64,000 bases of DNA from Schistosoma haematobium (GCF_000699445.3 NC_067201.1:11835501-11899500), one strand, 5' to 3'; positions 42,001 to 50,089 are shown, counted from the first letter of the stretch. Notes: generated by a model from the sequence alone, not told the origin. Numbers and translations: made by a program.

Positions 42001-45000
42001 AACATTGAAGTAGGTCCTTCGACTCGAGTTGAAGTTTAAAAGGCTGTAACTAGTCTGAAACAAGGAGGAGCAGCTGATCCAGATGGATTGGCTCCAGAGG
42101 TCTCTAAGGATGGTGGTCCAGTTTTAGCGATTAGGTTGACTAATATTTTAGCTAAAATCTGGGAGTTGGACGTAATCCAACCCGACTGGTCGCAATCACT
42201 GAGTGTTCCAATATATAAGGAGTCAAAATCATCCTGTGATAACCATAGAGCGGTTGGTTTGACTAATATAGCATCTAAAATACTAGCGTGAAACAGAATA
42301 GTAATAGTAGTTACTCAAATATTTGTACGTATAGTGTCTAATGTCAAGTAGATTTAAAATTACCATTTGTAGGAGGGAGAGTTGGGAATGCGCTGTAATG
42401 AATGATTATTGTATTAAGGAATCCATCAGTTAAGGCTAAACGCTAGTTTCATCACGATAATCAGATTACATACTACAAGTAACAAATTAACAAGGTAGCA
42501 TTACTTAAATCTAGTTGATGCATGGCATATCACGTTCCTTACAAAGTAACATATCAAAATCACCACCACCTACTATAAATAATACTTCTCTAATCACATA
42601 CTGAACAACTTTGTCTGGATAAATTTTAGTTTAAAAATCAATGCAAATAACAGTAGAAAAATGGAGATTATGTTTATTTGTACTTTGTGAAGTGATATAC
42701 TTATTATTTAGGAACGATGAACATTGTAATTACCTAAATAGACATGAATGTCATGCACACTGAAGAAAAAATCAATGTACATTATCAAACATTAAAGTAC
42801 AAAGTATAATTAGAAGTAAATCAATATATACATCATGTGCTTGTTCATTTTCCTATCAGGTGCCCTACATAAGATTACAGTTACTGAATGACTAAACTAC
42901 CAAATATTAGTTTTTTTTCGCAATCGCTCTAATGATATACACGTAAAGTCCCTGTTGATAATGAAATATAATGTTTAAAGTTTTCGCGATTGTTTATCTT
43001 CAAAGTGAATTACTACTACCACTGCCACTCAGGGAGTGTCAATCGATTTGTCGTAAATGGTTATATGTATATGTATAACCTCACTAAACGAGTGAAATCT
43101 CTTTAAAATTATTTTTTTGTTATAAGACGATCTGGAATGTAAACAAACCAGTTGATAGCAAGTAAAAAGAAATGACAGTAACGATAATTTTTTTCAAAAT
43201 TATATGGATTGCATTTTCCTGTAGAGCGATATTGAGCATTCACTGAAGTTAGAAATGTAAACTAATAGATGATGGGTTCAGAGCTCGACGCGAGACATGA
43301 AAAATCCTGGATTTAATCACAGATATGGTTGTGTCTGTACATTGCTGAGAAGTACGATACTACGTACGATAAAACAGCTATTCATTGTTTTCTAGTTTTC
43401 AATGGTTGGCAGTCAGTGGTGTAACTTATGATATAATTGATGTATTTAACATATAAACATAAAAAATGACCTTTTTTGATACCTAAACACTCATTAGTTT
43501 TACAAGTGTATGTACAACTTATGAGAAAAAGAGTTGAGTAATTTTATGAGATAAAATTTCACAGACTGAAATCATGAGTCAATTGAAGCTAGACCACCAT
43601 GGAAAACCTGGTCTAGCTTCAATTGACTCATGATTTCAATCTGTGAAATTTCTAAAATCTCCACAAACCCCTTCTGATAATAAAATTTAAATAAATAAAA
43701 TCTGCGAAGAATTCATCATTTGTACAAAACACAAAATTAATATGATTATTTCGATTTACATAGCGAATACACATCTATTTATTTGATAAGTTCATTTTGA
43801 ACAACTGTAACACAATCTTTAAACAAATCAGACTGTTTACTTTTAAAAGTTTTTAACTTACTTGTTTCAATGAAAAATTCTAGTCTGATTCATTTACCAG
43901 GCAATATAATGGGTACAATGGCACAATGAATCACAAACGTTTAAAAATGTGTACTTTACAAGGAGTATGATAGTCAAGGAGTTAATGTTAGTGTTATCGT
44001 TTCATTTCAAATGGGGTTTTAAACTTATCCAAGTAGATTGGTGGTAACATCTTTGACTACAACACTGAGTAATAAGTTCAAATCCATTGTTTAGGGACAC
44101 TAATTACTTCAAGGCACATTATAATGAAAGAATATAAGCACAAAATCGGGTTCCTTAACCATTATACGTAACATATATACATCTAAGAAAAAACGAACAC
44201 ATTATTAACTTACTTCAGGGTGAAATTGTTGTTCCGTTCGCGTATGACAGTAAACACATGCATCGCCAGTATCACAAAGGGTACTATCTTGCCACTCATC
44301 ACCAGGTCGAACAATAGGACAAGGAGTACTACGATACAAGAATTTATCAGGAGCTCTTCGTTTATCTTTTCCATTGTGATAAAATGGACATGAATAACCT
44401 TGACGACACATTCGCGGTGGTTTCTTGCATAATTCAGTCTTATAACAGCCAAGTACATGGAACATTTCTGAAGAGATTTTTTAGTATAAGTTATAAAGTT
44501 AAAATGAGCTTTTAAAGAAAAGGAGAGTATTGAAGAAATATAACACTGAGAAATCATTTTGAAAAAATGAGATAACAAGACAACAGCTATTTAGTGCTTA
44601 ACAGATTTTACTGATTTCAATAATCAATTTGTAAAGACTATTAATATATAAACTAAGTTAAATTTCATAGCCCTGAGAAACACCTACAGTATGATTGGGT
44701 TCTTCAAGTTAATAGTAAAGTCGTGCTGGTTTTATGATCTGTGATTCCAAAAATATGCCACAATTCCCTCCCTACAAACATGTCAGCTCATATATCACGA
44801 CGATGATGGCTTTCTTGATAAAGTAATGAGGTTTAGGTTGAAAACATCCAGTTTTCTGAACTTGACAGCGATATGCTTAATCTCACCTAAGACTATCTGA
44901 TTTTAAATAAAACACAGATATATATTAGGCTGCAAACTCAATAGTTATTAAATATCAATCCTCCATAAAATGATACAAGGTTTTAAAACTCAAATTTAAC

Positions 45001-47920
45001 AAAGGAGTTAAGAACAGGACCAACTATCCCGTTCCATTAAAGATAATTACCATTCCATTTGGGATCTTCACTCAATACTCGCTCTTTTTCTAAACTAGCA
45101 GGTAGATTAACAGTGAATTTTGAAGAAGCATCCTGAACTTCGCGAATGTCATAAACAGGTAAACGGATGTCATCAGGGCCATGTGCAAAAGCACAATGCA
45201 GACCATTCTTGACACAGGCTCCGTTTTCCATAGTTTCATATATACAATTTCCAGTTTTGAAATAGCGTGGATGATAACGTCGTTCCGTGTCACCAGCATT
45301 GCGGTGCGCATACGGGCATCTACAAGAATAAGAAAAAATGTTTAAGATAACTTAATGAATTTGCTTATAACTAAAATTGCGAACAAAATTAGCTGGATTG
45401 ATTTCAAAGATGGGATGAAGGCTGTCACATCCTGGTTCTTCACATCGTGGAAGGATATTTCATGAGGTATGTGGAAAAGGAACTGTGTAGAAGGTGGGTC
45501 TTGACGACACAATAGTATAACCGCGGACTCATGAGGCCAGTCACATGAAATTTATGTGAATAGGGTTAGCTGTGTTAACCCCGTACTATTTAGATCTTAT
45601 TTCGGTGACAAATTGTCCAGTTTCTCTAAGGGTGACTTTTTATAGCCCCCATATTTTGCATCATGGGTGGCTAGTATCACTGGGGATGCTGGTTGTCTTG
45701 AAGAGACAACCGGCTGTTATCAAACCTCCGTACAGTAGGTAGTGCGACTTCCGGAGGTGTGGAATTCTCAAACACAACTTACAAGAAAAAAATCAATATG
45801 GAATGCCAGGTCAACTTTCAACACATTTTCGTCACATTACTTCGTGGGCTTTCAACCCACTTTTTTAGTCAGTCAGTGACAAAGTAGAACTTCGTACGTA
45901 CATACATCACTTCGAGTTGCTATACCACATTAGCAGAGAGATGAAGTTGTCAACTCAAATCCCGTTGTGGTGTGGGCAGCCGGGAAGTGATATCAACCCA
46001 CATACCTGTAACAGCACACGAGACCAAGTTGGTCACATTCAAACCCACTTTCTAGCATATGTGTTTACTGATAAATACTGAGTCCACAAATTATAGCTAT
46101 TGTAACCAATATATGACCGATTAACTTGATTTTATTCTTTGATTCTTTTGAGGTCTTCATCAATACATTTTCCTTACATTTTACCTATTAATCATTGCGC
46201 AGGAGATATCTTTAAAACGTTATGCATTAGTCCTCTGGTCTACGTAATTAGCATAGATTTTGTCTCATACTGGAAAAATTTAATCCATAATTAGTGGCTA
46301 TTCGATTCATGATAGACTGTCTTCAGATACCGAAGGGAGTAACATGTGGAGACTACTGTAAGGTCTTTTAATGCGTGACCGAAGAATTTATTTTCGTAGC
46401 ATAATATCTGACCGAAACGAGTTTCTGAATTTACTAAAATCTACCAAACTGAGAAGACCAACACTGTTTAGGAACCGAATACTAAGTCATGTTATCGAAT
46501 ATTTACTGAAGGCATCCAAATGGGCAAATACACTTATTCCATTGGACATAAATCCAGGACTGATTTATGGGTACAACTACCATACATTCACTATCAGTCC
46601 ACCGAACGAGTGCGAACATAAGGCTTAACTGTGAGGTTCAGAAGGAAACTAAGAGATATAAAGACAGCTGGTGAGTGCTAGCTTAAACAACCCATCATTA
46701 TCATGGTAAAGGTTTTACAGAACCAGTAAATTATCGTACACCTCTGTCAATGGTGAGCCTTGACAGGATGGGATAATTTAGAATTAAATTAGGATTGTTG
46801 TACGTTAAGATGGTACTAAGTTTTATATTTAGTGACTGGTTACTTCAGATAGTTATACATTAGTAAGCAGACTTAACAACATGAACAGTCTGAAACCACC
46901 AAAACCGTAAGCAACATTTCAATTCCTAGTTATTAATTTGATAAGCTGAAATCAAGTGCAAAACAAACCTTAAAATGGCTGTTTTCTAAAACCGAACTTT
47001 GCCACGTACTAGCCTTGAGGGTTAGATAGTCAGTTGTTGAACGTGCAATGACTCATGTAGAAAAAACTTTCGATAGGTTTTATTATTTTTTTCCACAATT
47101 CATTAAGATTTTATTGCGCATCAAAGAAATTTCAGGTTACCAGTTACAAGAAAATTGAAGTGGGGAGAAATAATCAGAGACAATCAATAGACTTTTCTAA
47201 TATTACTTTTTAACCGTTCAGCGTTTAAGAAGGTCTAATTAACCATCATCATAACTATACATAGACTAATAATTTTATGTCGAGCAACACGTTTACAACT
47301 AAATGTTCTGAACAAGATACTATCCAGCTTTACCTCGACTCCCTAGGTCTTTGGATGCAATCACACAAATCTAAATGGATTATGGGACTGAATACGATGT
47401 AGCTTCGAATCGATAGTTTTACTAAAATCCTCACACGGATACATAGATTGATTTATTCGGAGAATTACTTCAACCTTATGGAATTCATGACAAAACAATA
47501 CCATGAAACGACATGCCTAACGACAATAGTGAAACATTACGTTGCAGTCATGTCAGTATTGTATAAAGAATAACGTAGTTTAAGCTTACAGAACTGATTA
47601 CAAAACTGGTTTACAGGACTGTAAGTTCGGTCACAGAACAGTACAAAGGTTAGAATCGCAGAAAATTTAAAGACGTAAAGCATCACAACTTACTCATTTC
47701 CATCAGCACATGACCCACTTGTTTCATCATATTTATCACAGTATACATCCGGATTGTAATTAAAAGTTCCATCAGGTCTCTTGAAAGGCCGCCTCCGTTT
47801 CTGGTTTGGAAAGTGCCAATGAAAGCAAGTATAAGGGCGATGAAACTGACACTGTTGTTCAAGAAACAGGAGGCATTGTTGAGTGCGAAATTCGTTTAAA
47901 TATCTAGACATTCGAGACAT
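14091..47920 (-). CDS. unk: Unkempt (UNK) family CCCH zinc-finger RNA-binding protein, 11 coding exons
   Basis: The spliced model joins 47920-47694, 45319-45051, 44467-44214, 39166-38545, 34222-33860, 29487-29098, 28706-28428, 24049-23238, 19532-19236, 17357-16911 and 14741-14091. Every intron is GT-AG and every phase matches, giving 4611 nt: 1536 residues and TAA. Six CCCH fingers lie at about residues 16-36, 61-81, 101-122, 179-196, 215-240 and 257-276, with the UNK linkers [44 protein letters not shown] and [11 protein letters not shown]. In animals UNK binds U-rich/UAG-containing mRNAs through two three-finger clusters and represses their translation in the cytoplasm. The remaining ~1260 residues are mostly low complexity with a short coiled coil near 1148-1195. 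The protein is about twice the vertebrate length (~810 residues), and I see no C-terminal RING. Identity is secure; the exact 5' start and some exon ends in the variable tail are inferred. Confidence 0.9.
14742..16910 (-). other. unk: unk intron 10
   Basis: A 2.2 kb intron (GTTTGT...TTTTAG). It contains a (CA)n run at 14927-14948, RTE tail and RT-end debris at 16260-16660 (plus) and a highly decayed SINE around 16670-16800. Confidence 0.83.
16260..16660 (+). mobile_element. RTE retrotransposon debris (family B)
   Basis: It starts with a tail-like piece (CTGTGCTAATGGGGTATAGC, then GACTGACTGA), followed by a stretch translating to [18 protein letters not shown] and [10 protein letters not shown], which aligns with the C-terminal region at 36380-36480. 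Tail before coding end implies two fragments or a rearrangement. Confidence 0.55.
16911..17357 (-). CDS. unk: unk coding exon 10: coiled-coil continuation and Ser/Pro-rich segment
   Basis: Phase 0 at both ends (TTGTAG|AAG and CAG|GTTTGT), 149 codons. It begins [19 protein letters not shown] and goes on with [13 protein letters not shown], extending the coiled coil from exon 9. Later parts are a Ser/Pro-rich stretch ([11 protein letters not shown]), an Ala/Leu helix ([18 protein letters not shown]) and an acidic DDD. The vertebrate protein has a RING after its coiled coil; none is seen here. Confidence 0.85.
17465..17620 (-). repeat. Unidentified dispersed repeat, copy 2 (left inverted arm)
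   Basis: Reverse complement of part of 17840-17980, including CCTGTAGACCTCGGTCTTGA and the segment around TCAAAATAAAGAACT. It forms a long inverted repeat with copy 3 around a spacer of about 220 bp. Confidence 0.6.
17789..18140 (+). repeat. Unidentified dispersed repeat, copy 3 (right inverted arm)
   Basis: A 92-codon open frame (17789-18067) covers most of this copy and shares protein-level similarity with copy 1 ([20 protein letters not shown]). It may be a fragment of a retroelement coding region. No host gene is inferred. Confidence 0.5.
19236..19532 (-). CDS. unk: unk coding exon 9: linker leading into coiled coil
   Basis: Phase 0 at both ends (ATATAG|ACA and TCA|GTAAGT), 99 codons. 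The last part, [18 protein letters not shown], has heptad spacing of Leu/Val and resembles the LRQELDEA start of the coiled coil of vertebrate UNK. This is the clearest family match outside the zinc fingers. Confidence 0.85.
20395..20450 (-). repeat. Hammerhead SINE tail fragment
   Basis: Contains the tail sequence TTCAGATCATGAACCGATTG and TTAGATCACCA seen at the 3' end of the full SINE copies. Only the tail is present. Confidence 0.6.
20525..20622. repeat. (TAA)n microsatellite
   Basis: Almost pure TAA repeat of about 98 bp with one TGA interruption near 20601. It generates a meaningless poly-Ile open frame on the minus strand. Confidence 0.97.
22605..22965 (-). mobile_element. RTE 3'-end fragment (family B)
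   Basis: Reverse complement of the RTE 3' region: the tail (CATCTTTGTGCTGATGTAGC) is at the plus-strand left end, and the AACCATGTTGGTATTTGCAG and GGTTGGGGTCCGCGC segments match 36598-36640. Confidence 0.6.
23238..24049 (-). CDS. unk: unk coding exon 8: long Ser/Asn-rich exon
   Basis: The acceptor TTATAG|AT joins one base from exon 7. The 270 complete codons include an Ala-rich stretch, a His-rich stretch ([10 protein letters not shown]), Asn runs and a Ser run near the end. The donor ATG|GTTAGT lies at a codon boundary; the in-frame extension beyond it is hydrophobic and His/Ile-rich and is read as intron. No enzyme domain is visible. Confidence 0.85.
24530..25270 (+). mobile_element. RTE retrotransposon C-terminal fragment (family A)
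   Basis: Translated in shifting frames it gives RTE segments: [13 protein letters not shown], the [20 protein letters not shown] block, [40 protein letters not shown], and an end with WRILVGGL. This is the region after the reverse-transcriptase catalytic motifs of schistosome RTE elements (SR2-like). Frameshifts and stops make it non-functional. Minus-strand frames here are shadows. Confidence 0.78.
25736..25970. repeat. Fold-back of SINE tails around a hammerhead core
   Basis: The left arm (about 25736-25833) is the inverted complement of the right arm (about 25874-25970); both are the SINE 3' tail (GAGTCAATTCAAGCTAGACC versus GGTCTAGCTTCAATTGACTC). The loop holds the hammerhead core strands. 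Confidence 0.8.
25837..25880 (+). ncRNA. Hammerhead ribozyme, core kept, weak stem III
   Basis: Stem I CACTG (25837-25841) pairs with CAGTG (25876-25880). Core CTGAGGA is at 25842-25848, stem II GTCC/GGAC (25849-25852 with 25860-25863) and GAAA at 25864-25867. Stem III ATG/CTT has a T-T mismatch, and the predicted cleavage base is C25875. Activity is doubtful because stem III is weak and the flanking arms compete for pairing. Confidence 0.6.
25985..26345 (+). mobile_element. tRNA-derived SINE with decayed hammerhead
   Basis: Head TAGTGACTGGCTTCAAGAGG, tRNA-like part (GGCTCAGTGGTC A box, GGTTCGAATCTCC B box), then CTGAGGA, GTCC/GGAC and GAGA in place of GAAA, and the tail ending near GACTCATGATCTCAAC. 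The GAGA change and a broken stem I predict loss of cleavage. It directly follows the fold-back. Confidence 0.78.
27026..27069. repeat. (AT)n microsatellite
   Basis: About 44 bp of uninterrupted AT repeat within unk intron 7. Confidence 0.97.
28073..28265 (-). repeat. Highly decayed SINE copy
   Basis: Recognisable on the minus strand from the A-box region (CGGTTCAGTGGCCTAA), a B-box-like GGGTTCGATCTC and a GGAGTCCCATATATG hammerhead stem remnant. Strongly diverged. Confidence 0.5.
28428..28706 (-). CDS. unk: unk coding exon 7: linker with a WDNF motif
   Basis: The acceptor TTTAAG|AT opens a frame beginning [19 protein letters not shown] and ending at the donor TCAA|GTAAGA. The aromatic/acidic WDNF motif followed by a Ser-rich FSPS segment resembles, from memory, a short WEHF...FSPG segment in the disordered C-terminal half of vertebrate UNK. 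The rest is acidic and Ser/Asp-rich. Phase and splice sites support inclusion. Confidence 0.82.
28707..29097 (-). other. unk: unk intron 6
   Basis: A short 391-bp intron (GTAGGT...TTTAAG) without recognisable repeats. Confidence 0.78.
29098..29487 (-). CDS. unk: unk coding exon 6: variable linker
   Basis: The long pyrimidine tract and TTTCAG|TA acceptor are followed by 129 codons rich in Ser, Thr and Gly, including [18 protein letters not shown] and a basic end TRKKQQQP. The donor CCTA|GTAGGT is chosen because its one-base phase fits exon 7. A nearby GTGTTG site would break the frame. No domain recognised. Confidence 0.8.
30622..30978 (+). mobile_element. 472-bp nonautonomous element, copy 2, 3'-truncated
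   Basis: Nearly identical to 40270-40500 over about 230 bp, then diverges and stops after CTTGTGGATTAGAC, where RTE sequence begins without a gap. The 3' AATAAATAA tail of the family is missing at this junction. Confidence 0.7.
30975..32137 (+). mobile_element. RTE retrotransposon with internal deletion (family C)
   Basis: 30975-31225 translates to the region before the reverse transcriptase ([27 protein letters not shown]). It then jumps at about 31229 to the C-terminal region, open to 31903: [75 protein letters not shown] and [15 protein letters not shown]. The whole catalytic reverse-transcriptase core is deleted. The 3' UTR ends in GTGTGGCGCATATG...CAAATAAATAAG (32080-32137). Confidence 0.82.
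33860..34222 (-). CDS. unk: unk coding exon 5: variable linker
   Basis: The acceptor TTTCAG|TT and donor AACG|GTAAGT both fit the phases of the neighbouring exons. The 120 complete codons include [20 protein letters not shown] and an Arg-rich stretch ([12 protein letters not shown]). There is no recognised domain; the exon is placed in the gene by phase, strand, splice sites and the absence of stops. Confidence 0.82.
34914..36950 (+). mobile_element. RTE non-LTR retrotransposon, nearly full RT, dead copy (family B)
   Basis: The copy runs from the segment before the reverse transcriptase through the RT and C-terminal parts to a 3' UTR and a GACTGACTGACTGA end. Breaks seen: an in-frame TAA near 35168, a frame change at a C run near 35985-35993, and many stops after 36089. 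It lies in unk intron 4, opposite to the gene. Confidence 0.85.
35170..36040 (+). pseudogene. RTE reverse transcriptase domain
   Basis: An open stretch with RT signatures in order: [20 protein letters not shown], the [10 protein letters not shown] block, motif [18 protein letters not shown], motif [17 protein letters not shown] and motif [19 protein letters not shown]. Motif C has Thr where RTE enzymes usually have Ala (YADD). It would copy element RNA at a nicked target. After motif C the frame shifts at a poly-C tract to the frame with [14 protein letters not shown], so no intact protein is made. Confidence 0.88.
37466..37973 (+). mobile_element. Full-length tRNA-derived SINE with inverted leader and decayed hammerhead
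   Basis: The left part (37466-37572) is an inverted SINE tail ending in the hammerhead 3' strand (GGACGAAACGGCCGTC on the minus strand). Its start pairs with 37573-37605 (33-bp arms around AATCTCCACAACC). Then follow the head GCTCACTAGTGACTAGC, A box GGCTAAGTGGTGC, B box GGGTTCGAGTCCC and hammerhead. The core is CTGGGGA instead of CTGANGA and stem II is broken, so it should be inactive, though stem III ACG-CC-CGT and C17 are kept. Confidence 0.82.
38210..38430 (-). repeat. Decayed hammerhead SINE
   Basis: On the minus strand TTTGGCTCAGTGGTCTAG, a B-box-like segment GACTCGATTGCC and a tail with AGATCGATTCATGATCTCAA are recognisable; the ribozyme core is lost. Confidence 0.6.
38545..39166 (-). 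CDS. unk: unk coding exon 4: zinc finger 6 and start of the Asn/Ser-rich region
   Basis: The exon starts at ATCAG|ATATATAAG and encodes [20 protein letters not shown], giving finger 6 with C257, C266, C272 and H276. After CAFAH the sequence becomes rich in Asn, Ser, Thr, Gln and His. The best donor is TCAA|GTAAAT at 38544; it removes a hydrophobic in-frame extension, which is therefore read as intron. RTE fragments that are nearly identical to each other lie in the introns on both sides. Confidence 0.92.
39510..39735 (-). mobile_element. Hammerhead SINE, core mutated
   Basis: On the minus strand the A box (GGCTCACCGATC), a B-box-like GGTTTAAATCCC, core CTGAGGA and stem II remnant are present, but GACGAAA has become GACAAAA. 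The tail CTCAATCAAAACTCAACAATC is complete. Confidence 0.75.
40256..40735 (+). mobile_element. 472-bp nonautonomous element, copy 3
   Basis: Full-length match to 41334-41805, from GGTACGGCCGAGGATGGGG to the 3' end TATTTATGTGTTCAAATAAATAAA. Nearly identical over its first 230 bp to the truncated copy in intron 5. No target duplication found by eye. Confidence 0.78.
41215..42287 (+). mobile_element. Truncated RTE copy interrupted by the 472-bp element (family B)
   Basis: RTE sequence before the RT ([12 protein letters not shown]) runs to 41333, is broken by the 472-bp insertion, and resumes at 41806 to 42287. From 41849 on it is the same as 34980-35418 apart from one base I noticed, including the shared in-frame TAA near 42037. 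It stops abruptly after ATACTAGC; unrelated sequence follows. Confidence 0.82.
41334..41805 (+). mobile_element. 472-bp nonautonomous element, copy 4, with target duplication
   Basis: Inserted into the RTE fragment and flanked by a 7-bp direct repeat AGACAGC (41327-41333 and 41806-41812), so its ends are exact. The 3' end GTGTGGCGCATATGTATTTT...TAAAATAAATAAATAA closely resembles the end of the RTE copy at 32080-32137. It has no transposition gene. Confidence 0.85.
43554..43651. repeat. Fold-back hairpin of SINE tail
   Basis: Arms 43554-43595 and 43610-43651 are complementary over 42 bp with one mismatch around a 14-nt spacer. The arms consist of the SINE 3' tail (GAGTCAATTGAAGCTAGACC and its complement). 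The usual linker AAAATCTCCACAAACCCCTT follows on the right. Confidence 0.88.
44214..44467 (-). CDS. unk: unk coding exon 3: zinc fingers 4 and 5
   Basis: The acceptor CTTCAG|AA completes Glu166. Residues 174-196 ([19 protein letters not shown]) form finger 4 with C179, C186, C192 and H196. Finger 5 has C215, C230, C236 and H240, followed by the family signature [12 protein letters not shown]. The donor GAA|GTAAGT lies at a codon boundary; reading through it gives a stop within two codons. Confidence 0.94.
44468..45050 (-). other. unk: unk intron 2
   Basis: A short GTAATT...TTCAG intron between the exons for fingers 3 and 4. No gene or repeat recognised. Confidence 0.88.
45051..45319 (-). CDS. 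unk: unk coding exon 2: end of zinc finger 2, zinc finger 3
   Basis: The acceptor TTGTAG|A completes Glu76, and the next residues [20 protein letters not shown] finish finger 2 (C77, H81) and continue the UNK linker. Finger 3 uses C101, C111, C118 and H122 ([15 protein letters not shown]). The following [10 protein letters not shown] and LSEDPKW stretches match the UNK family linker between the two finger clusters. The donor is AATG|GTAATT, leaving one base of codon 166. Confidence 0.93.
45320..47693 (-). other. unk: unk intron 1
   Basis: A GTAAGT...TTGTAG intron of about 2.4 kb. At 45850-46000 it holds a minus-strand copy of an RTE 3' tail (GACTGACTGA end). The GC-richer 45470-45850 looks like other repeat DNA that I do not recognise. 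An 85-codon open frame at 46371-46628 resembles no family I know and is taken as chance. Confidence 0.85.
45850..46000 (-). repeat. RTE 3' tail fragment (family B)
   Basis: On the minus strand: AACTTCATCTCTCTGCTAAT, GTGGTATAGCAACTCGAAGT and a GTCACTGACTGACT end, the same tail as in the RTE copy in intron 4. Confidence 0.6.
47694..47920 (-). CDS. unk: unk coding exon 1: zinc finger 1 and most of zinc finger 2
   Basis: Residues 1-75 plus two bases of codon 76. Finger 1 uses C16, C24, C32 and H36 inside [10 protein letters not shown]; finger 2 starts at C61 ([11 protein letters not shown]) and is cut by the intron just before its third cysteine. The donor is GA|GTAAGT. The ATG at 47920 is used because vertebrate UNK starts shortly before this finger; a second in-frame ATG follows at 47911. 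The frame stays open for about 80 bases upstream, and a weak CTAG acceptor near 47904 leaves open an upstream exon. Confidence 0.88.
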
Positions 47921-49600
47921 ATAAATATATAGAATTACTTTAGGTGCCGAGGCTTTTCCTGGCGCATCGTATAAGTCCTTTGGGAGAAGAGAAACTGAAT
48001 GGCATCATTATTTGTAACCATTATCATTATACTTTAACTGCCAGCTCTGAAGACCATTTCCCAAAACCCCATCCAGACAACGGTCAGCTATGTTCGACCT
48101 TGAATCGTGGCGTTGGGATAGGAAACAGACATCGAATGTTGAACAGCAGTGTCAATGGGTGTCAAGGTCATTGAAGTACCAAAAGTTTTTACTGAGATTT
48201 CAGTAGTTGCCTATGTATATTTTCATTATGCCCTCGACTATGCTAGTGATAGAAAGTTCAGCCTTACAAAGTTCTCAGGACATTTTGTTTATCTACCCCA
48301 ATATTTCTTCACGACTATTTGATGAAAATCATCTGACTTTTTTTGCATTTCAGACTTGGTTTGAGCAAAAGGTAATTTCTCTTCTATGCTGAAGTAATTC
48401 TGCCGATTTTATTTAGTTATTGAGAGCAAGTTTATTGTGGGGCTGCTTTTTGTAGGGTATTGTAGTTGCTCAGACGTGTTGTCACACCATAGAACATTGG
48501 TTTGTTGGAGGTAAATAAATCCCCCAAAATCATTAGCTCTGTATGTCCCCGACATTTGATAATGAACACATTAGTTTTAAATGACCCACCCAGGTGAAGG
48601 CGATCGGTCACGCATTCACACAGTGATCGACCTCCAGCCAGCCTAGATAATCCATTTCTCGACATATCGATATTCTATCAAATATATCTTCGAACGTCTT
48701 CGCTTCTGGCTTTTCATCTCACTGAGTTGTCAGGTTTTGGTTATAAAAACTGTTACTGGTTAAGGTGTTGTCAAACACCGAATACTTGTGACATCTTTAG
48801 TGGTCAGCCCGATGTTATCTGGTACACTAACTCGTGAACTGTGAGTCAATTCCTTGCTGAAACTTTATATATCATTTTTATTTTGGCCTTCACATAATGT
48901 GACATTTTTTAGTATTGCTGGACAATTTCGTTCGTTGCTTAACTTTATATTCATCATGACCGAAAAGACTCGTAAATTATATAGTGACTTACTTATATCA
49001 CGAGAACATGACTGGTTTATTGAAAACAATTATTATTATAACCATTTGTACTATGACTGTGTTAATGCGGTTTTGTTTAACTGTGCTAAAAATGTCCATT
49101 GTTCTCACACTTTGATTGTGACTTAGAGCGAATTCGGTTACGTTCTGTAACCAAGCTTGTATCCTGGCACGATCTCGGTATCCTTTCGATACCACGAGAT
49201 CGCCAGCAAATATATCTCGACTTGGTCCATTAACTGCCTTCTGATATTTGGTTTCCCGGGGATTTTTTGAATTTATTTGGCACGTATTTCTCTGTAGCGG
49301 TGTTCATAGTCAATTTCGACTGGACACCACGCTACAATTATTTGAAATCAAAACCCTTTCGCCACTCCGATTTAAGCGAATACCATTTTGGCCCGACAGC
49401 ATCTGTTCTGTTAAGCAAAACCTGATTTCCACAAGCACGGCGTGGTCGACCCACACATAGTTCCTCGCAGTAGTGAAGGCAACACCGAGCGATTTCAATA
49501 AGTATGTCACACTTAGTATGTTTAGTAGTGATATCTTGGAAACTTACGGAACTCTTTAAAGGTTCATTTTTGAGCGTGGAGATCTAACCGATTGACATAG
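47921..49600. other. unk 5' flank or upstream intron, no gene recognised
   Basis: Short open frames occur on both strands but none shows a family signature or conserved splice context. Some of the right part may belong to the Gypsy element that becomes recognisable from about 49640. I could not identify a promoter. Confidence 0.5.
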
Positions 49601-50089
49601 GTTAGATTAACACTTCAACAACACTTATGTACAACATGGCTCAGCAATAGACATGTGGCTACAAATGAGAGAGGTTATTGGTCAACGAACTTTTGACGAG
49701 GGGCTGTTTAGACAACTCTTCGTGTCCAAGCTTCTTCAACAAGTGCAGGCAGTTCTGGTCCCACTTACAAACAACGCTGAAGACTAGCTGGCTGCATCCG
49801 CTGGCCGAATTCTGGAAACCACCCGAACTTCTAACTCAGGTTTTTCTAGTCAAAGAAAAACCTCAGGCGACACATAACTCTGTCATACTGTGAAACGTTA
49901 CCTTAGTATTCATCATGACCGTAGATGCTCCCAAACGATCTGTCTCTAGATTGCGGAAGACAGATAACCTTGGTTGGTGTTGGTATCATAATAAATGTGT
50001 AAATCTAGACATTGTAGAAAACCTTGCGGTATCCCGAACCCCAAACCAAAAAACGCTTTGGGAAACTTCCCAGCTGGCACTCGTTAACG

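Larger units (their letters stand above)
39167..44213 (-). other. unk: unk intron 3, repeat-rich
   Basis: The longest intron (5.0 kb, GTAAGT...ATCAG). It contains a decayed hammerhead SINE (39510-39730), two copies of the 472-bp element, a truncated RTE fragment interrupted by one of them, a diverged SINE remnant around 43218-43420 and a short fold-back hairpin at 43554-43651. Confidence 0.85.

Noticed and set aside
46371..46628. 85-codon plus-strand frame in unk intron 1
   Set aside because: No recognised motif and no splice signals linking it to other exons; kept only as a note in the intron entry.
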